Below, piece by piece: positions 8,199 to 16,400 of a stretch of DNA of 64,000 bases (positions are counted from its first letter, which is position 1; every line of letters begins with the position of its first letter). The stretch is from NCBI GenBank assembly GCA_965233625.1, contig OZ247499.1, positions 1,736,001-1,800,000 of the forward strand, read 5' to 3'. The position numbers and the translations under genes were made by a program. The stretch is from G965233625 sp965233625 (GTDB taxonomy: Bacteria > Planctomycetota > Planctomycetia > Pirellulales > Pirellulaceae). The notes beneath the pieces were generated by a model, which saw nothing but the letters and a program-made list of their open reading frames with translations, was not told where the DNA came from and searched no databases.

Positions 8199-9485
8199 CT
8201 ATTCCACGTATGTTTCCAGGAAACGCGCCAGGCGGTGGAAGTCGCTGGTCGTTTCGATGAAGCGGACTTTGGTGACCAGGGTTTTCGGGTCCACCAGTTG
8301 TTCAAATGGCACGTAATGCAGATCAAGTTGGCCGGAAACGGAAACCATCACGCCGTTCAGGTTTTCCTCCACCAGGGCACGATAGGCGCCAACGCCCAAT
8401 TGGCTGCCGAGCATCACATCAAACGCTAGGGGTGCGGCGCAACGCGACTCGTAGCCCAGTTGCAGACCGTTGACCTTGCGTTTTTTGCCCGTTGCTTTTT
8501 CGTAGCTCTTGGCAACCAGCTTGGCGAAGCGCTGACCGAGGTTCACATCGGCAATCGAGATGTGGCCGTGATCGTCGCGGGTAATGCCTTCCAGAGCCTC
8601 GCGGGGCATGAATTCAGCCAGACCTTCAGCCAGGACGATCACACCAAACTCTTTGCCCTCCTCTTCGCGGGCGATCATCGTGCGGACGATGCGGTCGACC
8701 ACCGCCTGAATGTCCATCACTGGCTTGCCATCTTCCGATGCTTCCTCTTTCACGTACTTGCCAGTGATGTCTTCCACGCTGATCACAAGGCTTGCTTCAC
8801 CGGCAATTGCGGCGCCGTATGCCAGCCAGCCAGCACTGCGGCCCATCGTTTCAGCCAGGAAGTACGCGCGACCCGCTTCTGCATCGTACAGCAGGTTGCG
8901 GATCTCGGCGGCCAGCGTTTCCACCGCCGTGAAGTAACCAAACGTGAAGTCGATGCCCGAATAATCATTGTCGATCGTCTTCGGCAGATGAACGACGGGA
9001 ATCCGCTTGGCGTCTTCGGGCAGACGGTCCTGGAACATTTTGAATTTGTTGGCCGTTTTCAACGTATCGTCACCGCCGATCGAAACCAGGGCGTCTACGC
9101 CCAGCGAGATCAGCGCTTCGTAAGTACGTCGCAACGGGGCGCTGGCTTCGGCGTCATCCAGGTGTTCCGGGCTGGAAACGTGCTTGCCGGGATTGGCGCG
9201 GGCGGTGCCAATAATAATGCCCTGAGCATTGCGGGAACGCTGCAGCGTCTCGTGGTTGAGTTTGATATAGTCGCGGCCTTCTTCCAGTTCGCGGCTGCCA
9301 TCGTACTCGCTGATGTTTGAATAACCGTGCTTGATCCCGATGACTTCAACGCCGTTGCGGACGAAGGAAACGGCCGCCGTTGAGATCACCGCATTCGCAG
9401 CAGGAGCCGGACCCCCGGCGAACAGGATCGCCGCCTTTTTAAAACTGTGGTCGCGGCGAGGGGGGCGGGAAAGCGGGCCAGACAT
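8199..9485 (-). CDS. 6-phosphofructokinase, PPi-dependent type
   Basis: 428 residues. It phosphorylates fructose 6-phosphate in glycolysis. The N-terminal FAGGPAPAANAVI is the PFK nucleotide/phosphate loop region, SIGGDDTLKTAN carries the GGDD pair, and PKTIDNDYSG, MGRSAGWLA and the C-terminal LGYESRCAAP complete the active site. The Asp after GGD (where ATP-dependent enzymes have Gly) and the Lys of PKTIDND are the marks of pyrophosphate-using enzymes, so PPi is the inferred donor; the reaction would then be reversible. Length suits the group II/long PFK family. It stands alone with divergent genes on its upstream side. Confidence 0.9.
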   Translation of the reverse strand: MSGPLSRPPRRDHSFKKAAILFAGGPAPAANAVISTAAVSFVRNGVEVIGIKHGYSNISEYDGSRELEEGRDYIKLNHETLQRSRNAQGIIIGTARANPGKHVSSPEHLDDAEASAPLRRTYEALISLGVDALVSIGGDDTLKTANKFKMFQDRLPEDAKRIPVVHLPKTIDNDYSGIDFTFGYFTAVETLAAEIRNLLYDAEAGRAYFLAETMGRSAGWLAYGAAIAGEASLVISVEDITGKYVKEEASEDGKPVMDIQAVVDRIVRTMIAREEEGKEFGVIVLAEGLAEFMPREALEGITRDDHGHISIADVNLGQRFAKLVAKSYEKATGKKRKVNGLQLGYESRCAAPLAFDVMLGSQLGVGAYRALVEENLNGVMVSVSGQLDLHYVPFEQLVDPKTLVTKVRFIETTSDFHRLARFLETYVE

Positions 9486-9774
9486 ACGAGGCTCCAGGAT
9501 TGGTTGGAGAGTGAAGAAAGCTAAACCGGCCCGATTTTAAGACCGATTACCGTTTCCGCCAAGGAGTGATAGCACGCCATTACACGGGAATTTCCGCGTT
9601 ATGCGGATTGGTCCTGACCATTAACACTCTGTTAACAGCCGCTTCGCGACGTTTCGATTGCCCGGCGATTGGGGTACCGGTACCATCTTGTTGAGGCATA
9701 TAATAGGATGAACTGGTAAGGTCGAACGCCCTGGATTTCAAAACTTCACATTATCCTTCAAGGAGCCGGATTTC
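9486..9774. other. Divergent intergenic region between pfk and the TPR gene
   Basis: 289 bases with no credible reading frame. It holds a 12-base palindrome GGTACCGGTACC at 9673-9684 and a perfect TATAAT at 9699-9704 on the plus strand, 71 bases before the TPR start. No good -35 hexamer stands at 16-18 bases, so the promoter call is weak. AAGGAG (9759-9764) is the ribosome-binding site of the TPR gene. Confidence 0.4.
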
Positions 9775-11418
9775 ATGAAATCCTTGCCCTGCACCCTCAT
9801 CGCCATCGTTTGTTCCGCTGCACTATGTAGCGCTCTATACGCCGAAGACGAACCCGGCCTGGCTTCACTCGACAAAGCCACGGAACTCAAGCTGGGTATC
9901 AATGACATCACCGGCTATGACGCGGTGGTAAAACAGTGCGAAAAAGCTATTCAGGAAGGCCTCAGCAAAGAAAATGAGAAATTCGCCAACCAGCTAATTG
10001 CCGCCACTTTGTTTGAACGGGCCACCCGGTTAGGCGCCCCGTTGATGAACGCCGAGAAGCCCAATCCGCGCTGGCCGCTGATCCGCCGGTTCTCTTTGAA
10101 TGATCTGTCGCGCGCTCTGAAGGCGAATCCAGACTTCGCTGAAGCGCACCTGCTGGTTGCCCGTCTGGAATCTCTGCCCCGCGGCGATCGTACAAATGGG
10201 CTGAACGCCGCCGGCCGGGCGATTGAACTTTCCGCCGATAACAAAGAGACGCTCGCGAAAGCGTATCTCGCCCGCGCCGCCCTAACCACCGAAGTCAAAG
10301 ATCGCCTCGCGGATCTGAACAAAGGCGTTGAGGCCAACCCGGCAGACGCCGACATCTTAGCGGCGCGCGGACGCACTTACATGATGACCGGCGAAGAAGA
10401 GAAGGGCATCGCCGACCTGGAAAAGGTCGCCGACATGGATACTGACAGCGTCAAGCCAAGGCAACAACTTGTCGAAGCCTATATCCGCACGGGCAAACTG
10501 GAAGAAGCCCGCAAGCAGCTTGATAAAGCCATGAAGGCAGAGCCGGAAGACACCACCTCTCTGCTTCTCTCTGCACAGTTGAGCGTGAACGAAAAGAAAT
10601 TTGACGATGCAATCAAGTCACTGGACAAGGTGCTTGAATTAGACACCGCCAGCGTGCCGGCCCTGATGATGCGGGCCAGCGTGCACATGGATATGAAGAA
10701 CACCAGCAAAGCGCTGGCCGATGTGCAGCGTGCACTCGTTATCACGCCGGGCCTGGTCAAAGCGGTTTACCTTCGTGCATTGATCTACGCTTCGCAGGGT
10801 AAATTCGACACAGCGATTCTGGAAATGAAGAAGATCGTCGAGTCCGACGCCAACGCCCCGCCGTTCCAGATTCAGCTCGCCCGCCTGCTCCACGGCAGCG
10901 GACGCCCCCGCGCCGCCGTTGCAGAGCTTGATAAGGTGCTCTCTGACGACGAAGCCAACATCGAAGCCCGGCGCCTGCGGGCTGATGCTTTGCTTAGCTA
11001 CGGCGAGCAGAAGAAGGCCGTCGCCGACTACGAATACATCCTCAAGGCAGAGCCCAACGCTAAAGGCACGCTGAACAACCTAGCGTGGGTGCTTGCCACT
11101 TCGCCTGACGAAAACATCCGCAACGCCAAACGCGCGATCGAGATCGCCGTTAAAGCATGCGAAGCCACGGACTACAAAACACCACACGTCCTCAGCACGC
11201 TGGCCGCCGCTCATGCCGAAGCTGGCGACTTTGAGAAGGCGAAAGAGTGGTCGCAGAAAGCTGTCGATCTTGCGGTCGATGAAGACATGAAAAAGCAGCT
11301 TCAAGGCGAACTGGAAAGCTACAAGCAGAAGAAGCCGTGGCGTGAAAAGCAGGAAACCGAAGAGATGCCCGAGGTCGCCAATCCGCGGGGCGGTTCGTTC
11401 CTGCCTACGTTGCGTTAG
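9775..11418 (+). CDS. Secreted TPR-repeat protein
   Basis: 547 residues. The signal peptide (1-23) ends before Glu-Asp-Glu, so the protein is exported. From about residue 110 to 510 it consists of at least eight to ten tetratricopeptide repeats with the usual small residue/Tyr-Ala spacing, for example LVARLESLPRGD, AARGRTYMMTG, AYIRTGKLEEARKQLDKAM, LSVNEKKFDDAI and NNLAWVLATSP, the last being a typical final repeat of planctomycete TPR proteins. The C-terminus is basic and Pro-rich. It probably acts as a periplasmic scaffold; the partner is unknown. A good AAGGAG site precedes the ATG. The polymerase subunit gene follows 39 bases later on the same strand. Confidence 0.85.
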   Translation: MKSLPCTLIAIVCSAALCSALYAEDEPGLASLDKATELKLGINDITGYDAVVKQCEKAIQEGLSKENEKFANQLIAATLFERATRLGAPLMNAEKPNPRWPLIRRFSLNDLSRALKANPDFAEAHLLVARLESLPRGDRTNGLNAAGRAIELSADNKETLAKAYLARAALTTEVKDRLADLNKGVEANPADADILAARGRTYMMTGEEEKGIADLEKVADMDTDSVKPRQQLVEAYIRTGKLEEARKQLDKAMKAEPEDTTSLLLSAQLSVNEKKFDDAIKSLDKVLELDTASVPALMMRASVHMDMKNTSKALADVQRALVITPGLVKAVYLRALIYASQGKFDTAILEMKKIVESDANAPPFQIQLARLLHGSGRPRAAVAELDKVLSDDEANIEARRLRADALLSYGEQKKAVADYEYILKAEPNAKGTLNNLAWVLATSPDENIRNAKRAIEIAVKACEATDYKTPHVLSTLAAAHAEAGDFEKAKEWSQKAVDLAVDEDMKKQLQGELESYKQKKPWREKQETEEMPEVANPRGGSFLPTLR

Positions 11419-11457
11419 TTTCGCCGATAGCTGGTTTTTCTCCGCCGGGGGATGCAC

Positions 11458-12549
11458 ATGACGTGGTGCGGCATTGAAGGGCACGACCGCGTAGTTGAAC
11501 GCTTCCGGCAGACCATGCGCCGCAACCGTCTGGCCGGCGCCTACCTGTTCACCGGGCCGCCTGGCGCCGGCAAAGCAACCTTCGCCCGCAAACTCGCCCA
11601 GGCGCTGCTGTGCAGCCAACCGGTGGGCGACCCCAGCGATCTTATCCCCTGCAATACATGCGATTCGTGCACGCAAGTGCTCGCCGGCACGCACCCGGAT
11701 CTAGAGCAGGTCCGCCGCTTGAAAGATAAGTCCGTGCTGCAGATTTCGCAGTTTGTGGGCGACAAAGATCACCGCATGCAGGAAGGGCTGTGTCATCGTA
11801 TTTCGCTTAAGCCCATGTGTGGCGGCCGCAAGGTGGCGATTATTGAAGACGCAGACTACTTCAATCAGGAAAGCGCCAACTGCCTGCTGAAGACGCTGGA
11901 AGAACCGCCGCCGCGTTCGGTCATCATCCTTATCGCCACCAGCGAACAGACGCAGCTTCCGACGATCCGCTCACGGTGTCAGACCGTGCGATTTTCGCCG
12001 CTGGAAGACGATGTCGTGGCGCGGCTGCTCGTAGAGCACAACTTGATTGAAGAGGAATTGCATCCGCATGCGGCTGCACTGGCGCGGCTCGCAGACGGAT
12101 CATTGGACCGCGCGGTGACGCTTGCGGGTGAGGACCTTCGCGTGTTCCGCAAGATGCTGCTGAAGCAATTGTCTTCGCCCACGTGCGGAGGCGTTGCGTT
12201 CGCCAAAGATGCAACAGAGTTTGTGAACGGGGCTGGCAAAGACGCCCCGCCCCGGCGCGAACGGCTGCGACATCTGCTCGACTTCGCCATTGATTTTTAC
12301 CGCAACCTGATGCTGCAACTGGAAGGCGCCGGCGCGGACGACGATAAGACGATGCAAGCCGCGGTGCAGAACACATTGCAGTGGTGGAAGTATGGAGCGG
12401 AAGCCGCTACGGTGGCGATTGATCGCTGCCTGGAAGCCCGCCGGCAGATCGACGCGAATGTGCAGCCGGCCAATGTGCTGGAAGTCTGCCTCAGTGATCT
12501 ACTGCAAATCTACAAACGGGGCCTGGCGCCGCAACGGTCCATGATTTGA
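11458..12549 (+). CDS. holB: DNA polymerase III subunit delta-prime
   Basis: 363 residues. Part of the clamp-loader complex that places the beta clamp on DNA. The AAA+ domain starts at once (GIEGHDRVVERF), with Walker A GPPGAGKAT at about 33-41, the zinc module CNTCDSC, an FNQESANCLLKTLEEPP segment in the DEAD-box/Walker B region and the sensor-1 TSEQTQLPTIRSRCQ. The C-terminal third (about 230-363) is helical, as in delta-prime/gamma. I chose ATG 11458 rather than 11452 because the GGGGGA stretch is then at a usable distance. Relatives with the same Zn module include DnaX; the length of about 360 without the extra C-terminal domains favours delta-prime. Confidence 0.88.
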   Translation: MTWCGIEGHDRVVERFRQTMRRNRLAGAYLFTGPPGAGKATFARKLAQALLCSQPVGDPSDLIPCNTCDSCTQVLAGTHPDLEQVRRLKDKSVLQISQFVGDKDHRMQEGLCHRISLKPMCGGRKVAIIEDADYFNQESANCLLKTLEEPPPRSVIILIATSEQTQLPTIRSRCQTVRFSPLEDDVVARLLVEHNLIEEELHPHAAALARLADGSLDRAVTLAGEDLRVFRKMLLKQLSSPTCGGVAFAKDATEFVNGAGKDAPPRRERLRHLLDFAIDFYRNLMLQLEGAGADDDKTMQAAVQNTLQWWKYGAEAATVAIDRCLEARRQIDANVQPANVLEVCLSDLLQIYKRGLAPQRSMI

Positions 12550-12610
12550 CCTCAGCCAGCCAGGCATCCAAAATGGCGCCTCTTGCGAACGGACTTCCCG
12601 GCGAAGCGTC

Positions 12611-14461
12611 ATGCCCTCTAAGAAAACGCGATCCAAACGCTCCTCGAACGCGCCGGACCGTCCGCCGTCACGATGGGTCCGCGTGCTCAAGGCAGCCGGC
12701 GCCGGCGAGTTCATCGTCTACTTCGCCCTGGCTTGTACAGCGACCTGGCCGCTGGCCGCCAACATGCACCGCTGCCTGCCTCTTGGAACGGAGCCAACGG
12801 CGACGGTGCCGCTGTTCAACGCGTGGACGATCTGGTGGAACGCCCATCATCTGAAAAACCCGGCGTCGTCATACTGGAAGGCGCCGATCTTTCACCCTGC
12901 TGACCAGACCTTCGCCCTTTCTGAAGCACAGCCCGTCACCATGGCTGTGGCGCCTGCCGTGTGGTGTGGCTCGCCCATCATCGCCTACAACGTTTATCTC
13001 CTGCTGGGCCTGACGCTGACAGGCTGGAGCGGTTACATCCTGCTGCGGAGCAACGGGCTGCACCGCGCCGCAGCTTTCGCCGGCGGAGCCATGCTCCTAA
13101 TGCTGCCGATGCCACATCATCAACTAGGCGTGTTACAGCTAACACCGTTATGGGCGATTCTTCTGACGATTCTCGCCGTTCAGAAATTTGGTGAGCGGCC
13201 GACCATCCGCCGTGGCATTCTGCTTGGCGCCGCGTTCTCCGTCGCGCATCTAACGTGCAACTATTACGGGCTGTTTCTAGCAGTGCTACTGCCCGTAACC
13301 GCGTGGTGGCTGTTAGGCGGGGCAGTTCGTCAGTGGCGTTTTTATGCGGGCGCCATTGCAGCGATCGTTGTGGCGACCGTACTGACAGGACCTGTCACCT
13401 ACGCACAGCTGGAAGCGCGGCGGCAGCATGGCATGGAGCGGAACCGCGATCAGATCGAACATTTCTCGGCCGACTGGGCCGACTACACAGCGGCGCCTTG
13501 GCAACAACTGACACGGTTACCAGAATTCGCCAAACCTGATCGCGCGAAGTTCTTTCCACTTTCGCCCGGCTATTTGAAGATGCTGCTTGCCGTTACGGGT
13601 TTTGCGATCGCGTTATTCCGCCCCAGACAACGATGGTTCGCGTTGTTCGCTGCCGCACTGCTTGTCGCCGCCCTGCTGTTTTCCCGCGGGCTCAAGCTGG
13701 AGATAGCTGGCTGGCGCCCGTACGGACTGCTGCTCGATTACCTACCCGGATTTACTGCGATCCGCACGGTGCTGCGGTTCGCCATCTTCGTGCAGATCAG
13801 CACGGCGCTATTGGCCGCGTTTGCCATTGATGCGTGTATCTCTGCCGGTGCGATGCTCTGGAAAAAGCAGCCGGCGTTCACGTTTGAAATGAACGGCCTC
13901 AACATGCTGCGGATGACGCACGTGCTGCTGGTGTTTCTACTTTCGATGGCGGCAGTGACAGAAATATGGCCGGCGCGGCAGACGCTGTTCACACCACCGT
14001 CACACATCGCGCAGCAGAACTGGCTAACCTACTTGCGCAAGAAAACGCCGCCGGATGCGGTGCTTGTCTGCTTGCCGTTCCCCGATGGACGTTCGGCCAA
14101 AGCGTACCAGGGCACCACGCTGTGGATGTACTGGGGCTGTTTTCATCACAGAACAATGGTTAATGGTTACTCCGGTTATTTCCCGGATGGCTTCCTGGAA
14201 CTAAAGCCGCTGATGAACAAGCCCTTCCCCAGTCCGGATGGCCTCGACAAATTGCGTGAACTTGGCGTCACGCATTGCGTGATTGAACGCAGCGTCGCCA
14301 GCCGTAAACGGATTGCGTCCGACCCGTTCGCCGTGGACGAGCTGAAATGGCTATACAGCGATGACACGGCAGGCGTCGACATCTACGAACTTCGTCCGCC
14401 GGTCTGGCTGCCAGTCGACCCGGACAACATCTTCCTGGATAAGCCCGCGGGCGACGATTGA
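12611..14461 (+). CDS. Polytopic membrane protein, GT-C/YfhO-like
   Basis: 616 residues. A basic cytosolic start (1-30) is followed by roughly ten hydrophobic helices spread over residues 35-450, separated by an outside loop with TWPLAANMHRCLP and an AWTIWWNAHH motif, and then a soluble C-terminal domain of about 150 residues containing VLVCLPFPDG, a Gly-Tyr-Ser-Gly-Tyr-Phe segment and LRELGVTHCVI. This layout is that of membrane glycosyltransferase-like proteins of the GT-C or YfhO class found in many planctomycetes. The donor and acceptor are not evident. It follows holB by 61 bases on the same strand and is followed by a hairpin. Confidence 0.75.
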   Translation: MPSKKTRSKRSSNAPDRPPSRWVRVLKAAGAGEFIVYFALACTATWPLAANMHRCLPLGTEPTATVPLFNAWTIWWNAHHLKNPASSYWKAPIFHPADQTFALSEAQPVTMAVAPAVWCGSPIIAYNVYLLLGLTLTGWSGYILLRSNGLHRAAAFAGGAMLLMLPMPHHQLGVLQLTPLWAILLTILAVQKFGERPTIRRGILLGAAFSVAHLTCNYYGLFLAVLLPVTAWWLLGGAVRQWRFYAGAIAAIVVATVLTGPVTYAQLEARRQHGMERNRDQIEHFSADWADYTAAPWQQLTRLPEFAKPDRAKFFPLSPGYLKMLLAVTGFAIALFRPRQRWFALFAAALLVAALLFSRGLKLEIAGWRPYGLLLDYLPGFTAIRTVLRFAIFVQISTALLAAFAIDACISAGAMLWKKQPAFTFEMNGLNMLRMTHVLLVFLLSMAAVTEIWPARQTLFTPPSHIAQQNWLTYLRKKTPPDAVLVCLPFPDGRSAKAYQGTTLWMYWGCFHHRTMVNGYSGYFPDGFLELKPLMNKPFPSPDGLDKLRELGVTHCVIERSVASRKRIASDPFAVDELKWLYSDDTAGVDIYELRPPVWLPVDPDNIFLDKPAGDD

Positions 14462-14522
14462 GAAATCCATGGTCGCGCAGTGAACCTTCGCCGCCGCTTG
14501 CGCTCTTTAGAGTAACTGCGAA

Positions 14523-14545
14523 GCGGCCCCGGGCAGAGGCCGCTG
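14523..14545 (+). terminator. Hairpin after the membrane-protein gene
   Basis: AGCGGCC (14523-14529) pairs perfectly with GGCCGCT (14539-14545) around a 9-base loop, followed by GTTAAAATG rather than a clear T-run. It lies 62 bases after the stop at 14461 and about 20 bases before the Y RNA. It may end the upstream transcript or insulate the RNA gene. Confidence 0.4.
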
Positions 14546-14566
14546 TTAAAATGCAGTCTTAATACA

Positions 14567-14702
14567 TGCGGGCCGACGTTATTTCGTTACCGTTTTAGGT
14601 CTGTCGATCCGGGTTCGAGTCCCGGTCTGACCAGCTGGTCAGATAGCTTAATGGGTAAAGCTGCAGAAGCGTTGAAATAGCACAAACTTGCCCGCACTTT
14701 TT
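14567..14702 (+). ncRNA. Y RNA (YrlA-type, tRNA-mimicking), partner of Ro60
   Basis: The ends form the Y stem: TGCGGGC (14568-14574) with GCCCGCA (14690-14696), an internal loop with CGAC opposite ACAAACTT, then TATTTC (14580-14585) with GAAATA (14674-14679). The GGCCGA/ACTTG pattern matches the Ro-binding site of animal Y RNAs. Inside is a tRNA turned inside out: T arm CCGGG-TTCGAGT-CCCGG (14609-14625), acceptor strand TCTGACC (14626-14632), loop AGCT, acceptor strand GGTCAGA (14637-14643), and D arm GCTT-AATGGGTA-AAGC (14646-14661). CTGT/GCAG (14601-14604/14663-14666) closes the module. The anticodon arm is replaced by the Y stem. Tethering of Ro60 to an exonuclease and substrate gating are known for relatives. 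The RNA ends in TTTTT at 14698-14702. Confidence 0.85.
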
Positions 14703-14718
14703 ATGGAGGGCTTTTCTC

Positions 14719-16323
14719 ATGTCACGTTACGCTGCTGACGTATCACGTAAGTCAACACCACAGTCGCAGCCAGTTCCTGGCAAGCCGCAGGTGAAGAACC
14801 AGGCGGGCGGCTACACGTTTGAAGTAGACTGCTGGACGCGGCTAGAGCGGTTCCTAATCCTTGGCAACGAGGGCGGATCGTACTACGCAAACCAGCCGCA
14901 GATGACGCGTAAGAACGCCGGCGCCGTGCTGCAGTGCGCAGCCGCAGATGCAACGCGCACGATCGACACGATTGTAGAAATCAGCCGTAGCGGCCGGGCG
15001 CCAAAGAACGATCCTGCCGTCTTCGCGCTGGCGCTGCTGGCCGGTGAGAAGCAGAGCTACTCCGTGGCTGCGTTGCAGGCGATGCCTGCTGTGTGCCGTA
15101 CGTCAACGCACCTATTTCAGTTTGTGGCCGCGCTGAAGGAACTGCGTGGCTGGGGACGGAGCGTCCGGTCAGCATTGGCTGCCTGGTACACCAGCCGGTC
15201 GCCACGGGATGTGGCGTACCAGTTGACCAAGTACAAGCAGCGTGAAGGCTGGTCGCACCGCGACGTGTTGCGGATCGCACATCCACGCGCCGAGGGCGAG
15301 TTGAACCGTGTGTTCCAGTACGCAACGCAGCCAGCCGCGTTCGCCACAGAAACGGCGGCGGAGCGTAGCGGTTCAGACGCGTTGCAACTGCTTGAGGCTG
15401 TGGAGAAGGCAAAGGCCGCGACGCAGCCCGCGCAGATTGTACGGTTGATCCACGACCACGGACTGGTCCGCGAGTGCATCCCGTCAGAGATGCTCAACTC
15501 ACGTGACGTGTGGAACGCGCTGCTGCAGAAGATGCCAATGACGGCGATGCTACGCAACCTCGGCAAGATGACGAACGTCGGACTGCTCAAGCCGTTGTCG
15601 AAGGCGTCGCGTCTGGTTTGCGAGCGGCTGAACGACGCAGAACTGCTGGCGAAGTCGCGACTGCATCCGCTTTCGATCCTCGTTGCTGCAGCAACGTACG
15701 GTCAGGGACGCGGAATGCGTGGTTCGCTGACGTGGGACGTGAACCAGTCAGTGACTGCGGCGCTGGACGATGCTTTCTACCTGGCGTTCAAGAACATTGA
15801 ACCATCGGGCAAGCGGCATCTGCTGGCGCTGGACGTCTCCGGCTCAATGAGCTGGGGACAGCTTGCTGGCAGCCCGCTGACGCCACGCGTGGCGTCGGTG
15901 GCGATGGCGATGGCGACAATGCGGAGCGAAACGCAGACGCACCTGACCGCGTTTTCGCACCAGTTGGAGCCAGTCACGAAGGTAAACGCGCGTACAACCT
16001 TGAAGCAGGCGATGCAGATTACGGACCGTATCATCATGGGCGGCACCGACTGCGCGCTGCCAATGTTGTATGCGATGCAGAACCGGCTGCAGGTGGATAC
16101 CTTCGTGGTCTACACCGACAACGAAACCTGGTTCGGAAAGGTGCACCCGTTCCAGGCGTTGCAGCAGTACCGGCAGAAGATGGGAATCGCTGCGAAGCTG
16201 ATCGTTGTGGGCATGGTGGCCAACAAGTTCAGCATTGCCGACCCAACAGACGCCGGCATGCTCGACATCGTCGGATTCGACACCGCCGCGCCAGCCGTCA
16301 TGGCCGACTTTGCGCGGCAGTAG
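14719..16323 (+). CDS. rsr: Ro60 orthologue (TROVE + vWA domain RNA-binding protein)
   Basis: 534 residues, ATG preceded by GGAGGG at 14705-14710. The TROVE HEAT-like ring covers about residues 25-355, with the signature start YTFEVDCWTRLERFLILG, then ALALLAGEKQ and YKQREGWSHRDVLRIAHP. The C-terminal vWA domain has its metal site D372-V-S-G-S, the Thr in TAFSHQ/GGTDCALP and the Asp in YTDNETWFG. Ro60 proteins bind misfolded RNA ends and Y RNA and hand structured RNA to exonucleases such as PNPase. The Y RNA gene immediately upstream makes the assignment strong. A 12-bp terminator follows the stop. Ro60 is patchily distributed in bacteria, so horizontal origin is possible, but base usage does not clearly differ. 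Confidence 0.95.
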   Translation: MSRYAADVSRKSTPQSQPVPGKPQVKNQAGGYTFEVDCWTRLERFLILGNEGGSYYANQPQMTRKNAGAVLQCAAADATRTIDTIVEISRSGRAPKNDPAVFALALLAGEKQSYSVAALQAMPAVCRTSTHLFQFVAALKELRGWGRSVRSALAAWYTSRSPRDVAYQLTKYKQREGWSHRDVLRIAHPRAEGELNRVFQYATQPAAFATETAAERSGSDALQLLEAVEKAKAATQPAQIVRLIHDHGLVRECIPSEMLNSRDVWNALLQKMPMTAMLRNLGKMTNVGLLKPLSKASRLVCERLNDAELLAKSRLHPLSILVAAATYGQGRGMRGSLTWDVNQSVTAALDDAFYLAFKNIEPSGKRHLLALDVSGSMSWGQLAGSPLTPRVASVAMAMATMRSETQTHLTAFSHQLEPVTKVNARTTLKQAMQITDRIIMGGTDCALPMLYAMQNRLQVDTFVVYTDNETWFGKVHPFQALQQYRQKMGIAAKLIVVGMVANKFSIADPTDAGMLDIVGFDTAAPAVMADFARQ

Positions 16324-16334
16324 GTTGAAGTAGC

Positions 16335-16377
16335 AAAACAGCGCTGACCAGATGGAAACATCCGGCAGCGCTGTTTT
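16335..16377. terminator. Bidirectional rho-independent terminator
   Basis: AAAACAGCGCTG (16335-16346) pairs perfectly with CAGCGCTGTTTT (16366-16377); the loop itself holds a smaller CCAGATG/CATCCGG helix with one mismatch. The T-run on either strand makes it work for the Ro60 gene (plus) and for the convergent PQQ gene (minus). Confidence 0.8.
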
Positions 16378-16400
16378 CTATTTTGAGATGTTCCGCCTGC

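Noticed and set aside
9699..9704. Perfect TATAAT before the TPR gene as a firm promoter
   Set aside because: No -35 hexamer at 16-18 bases; only reported as part of the intergenic region.
14601..14666. Circularly permuted tRNA gene
   Set aside because: The halves are in reversed order and pair perfectly, but there is no anticodon arm, and the outer helix has the Ro-binding loop. Position before rsr makes a Y RNA the better reading.
14719..16323. Ro60 gene as recently transferred DNA
   Set aside because: Codon use looked somewhat different at first, but GGCGCC and GC content match neighbours; not enough evidence.
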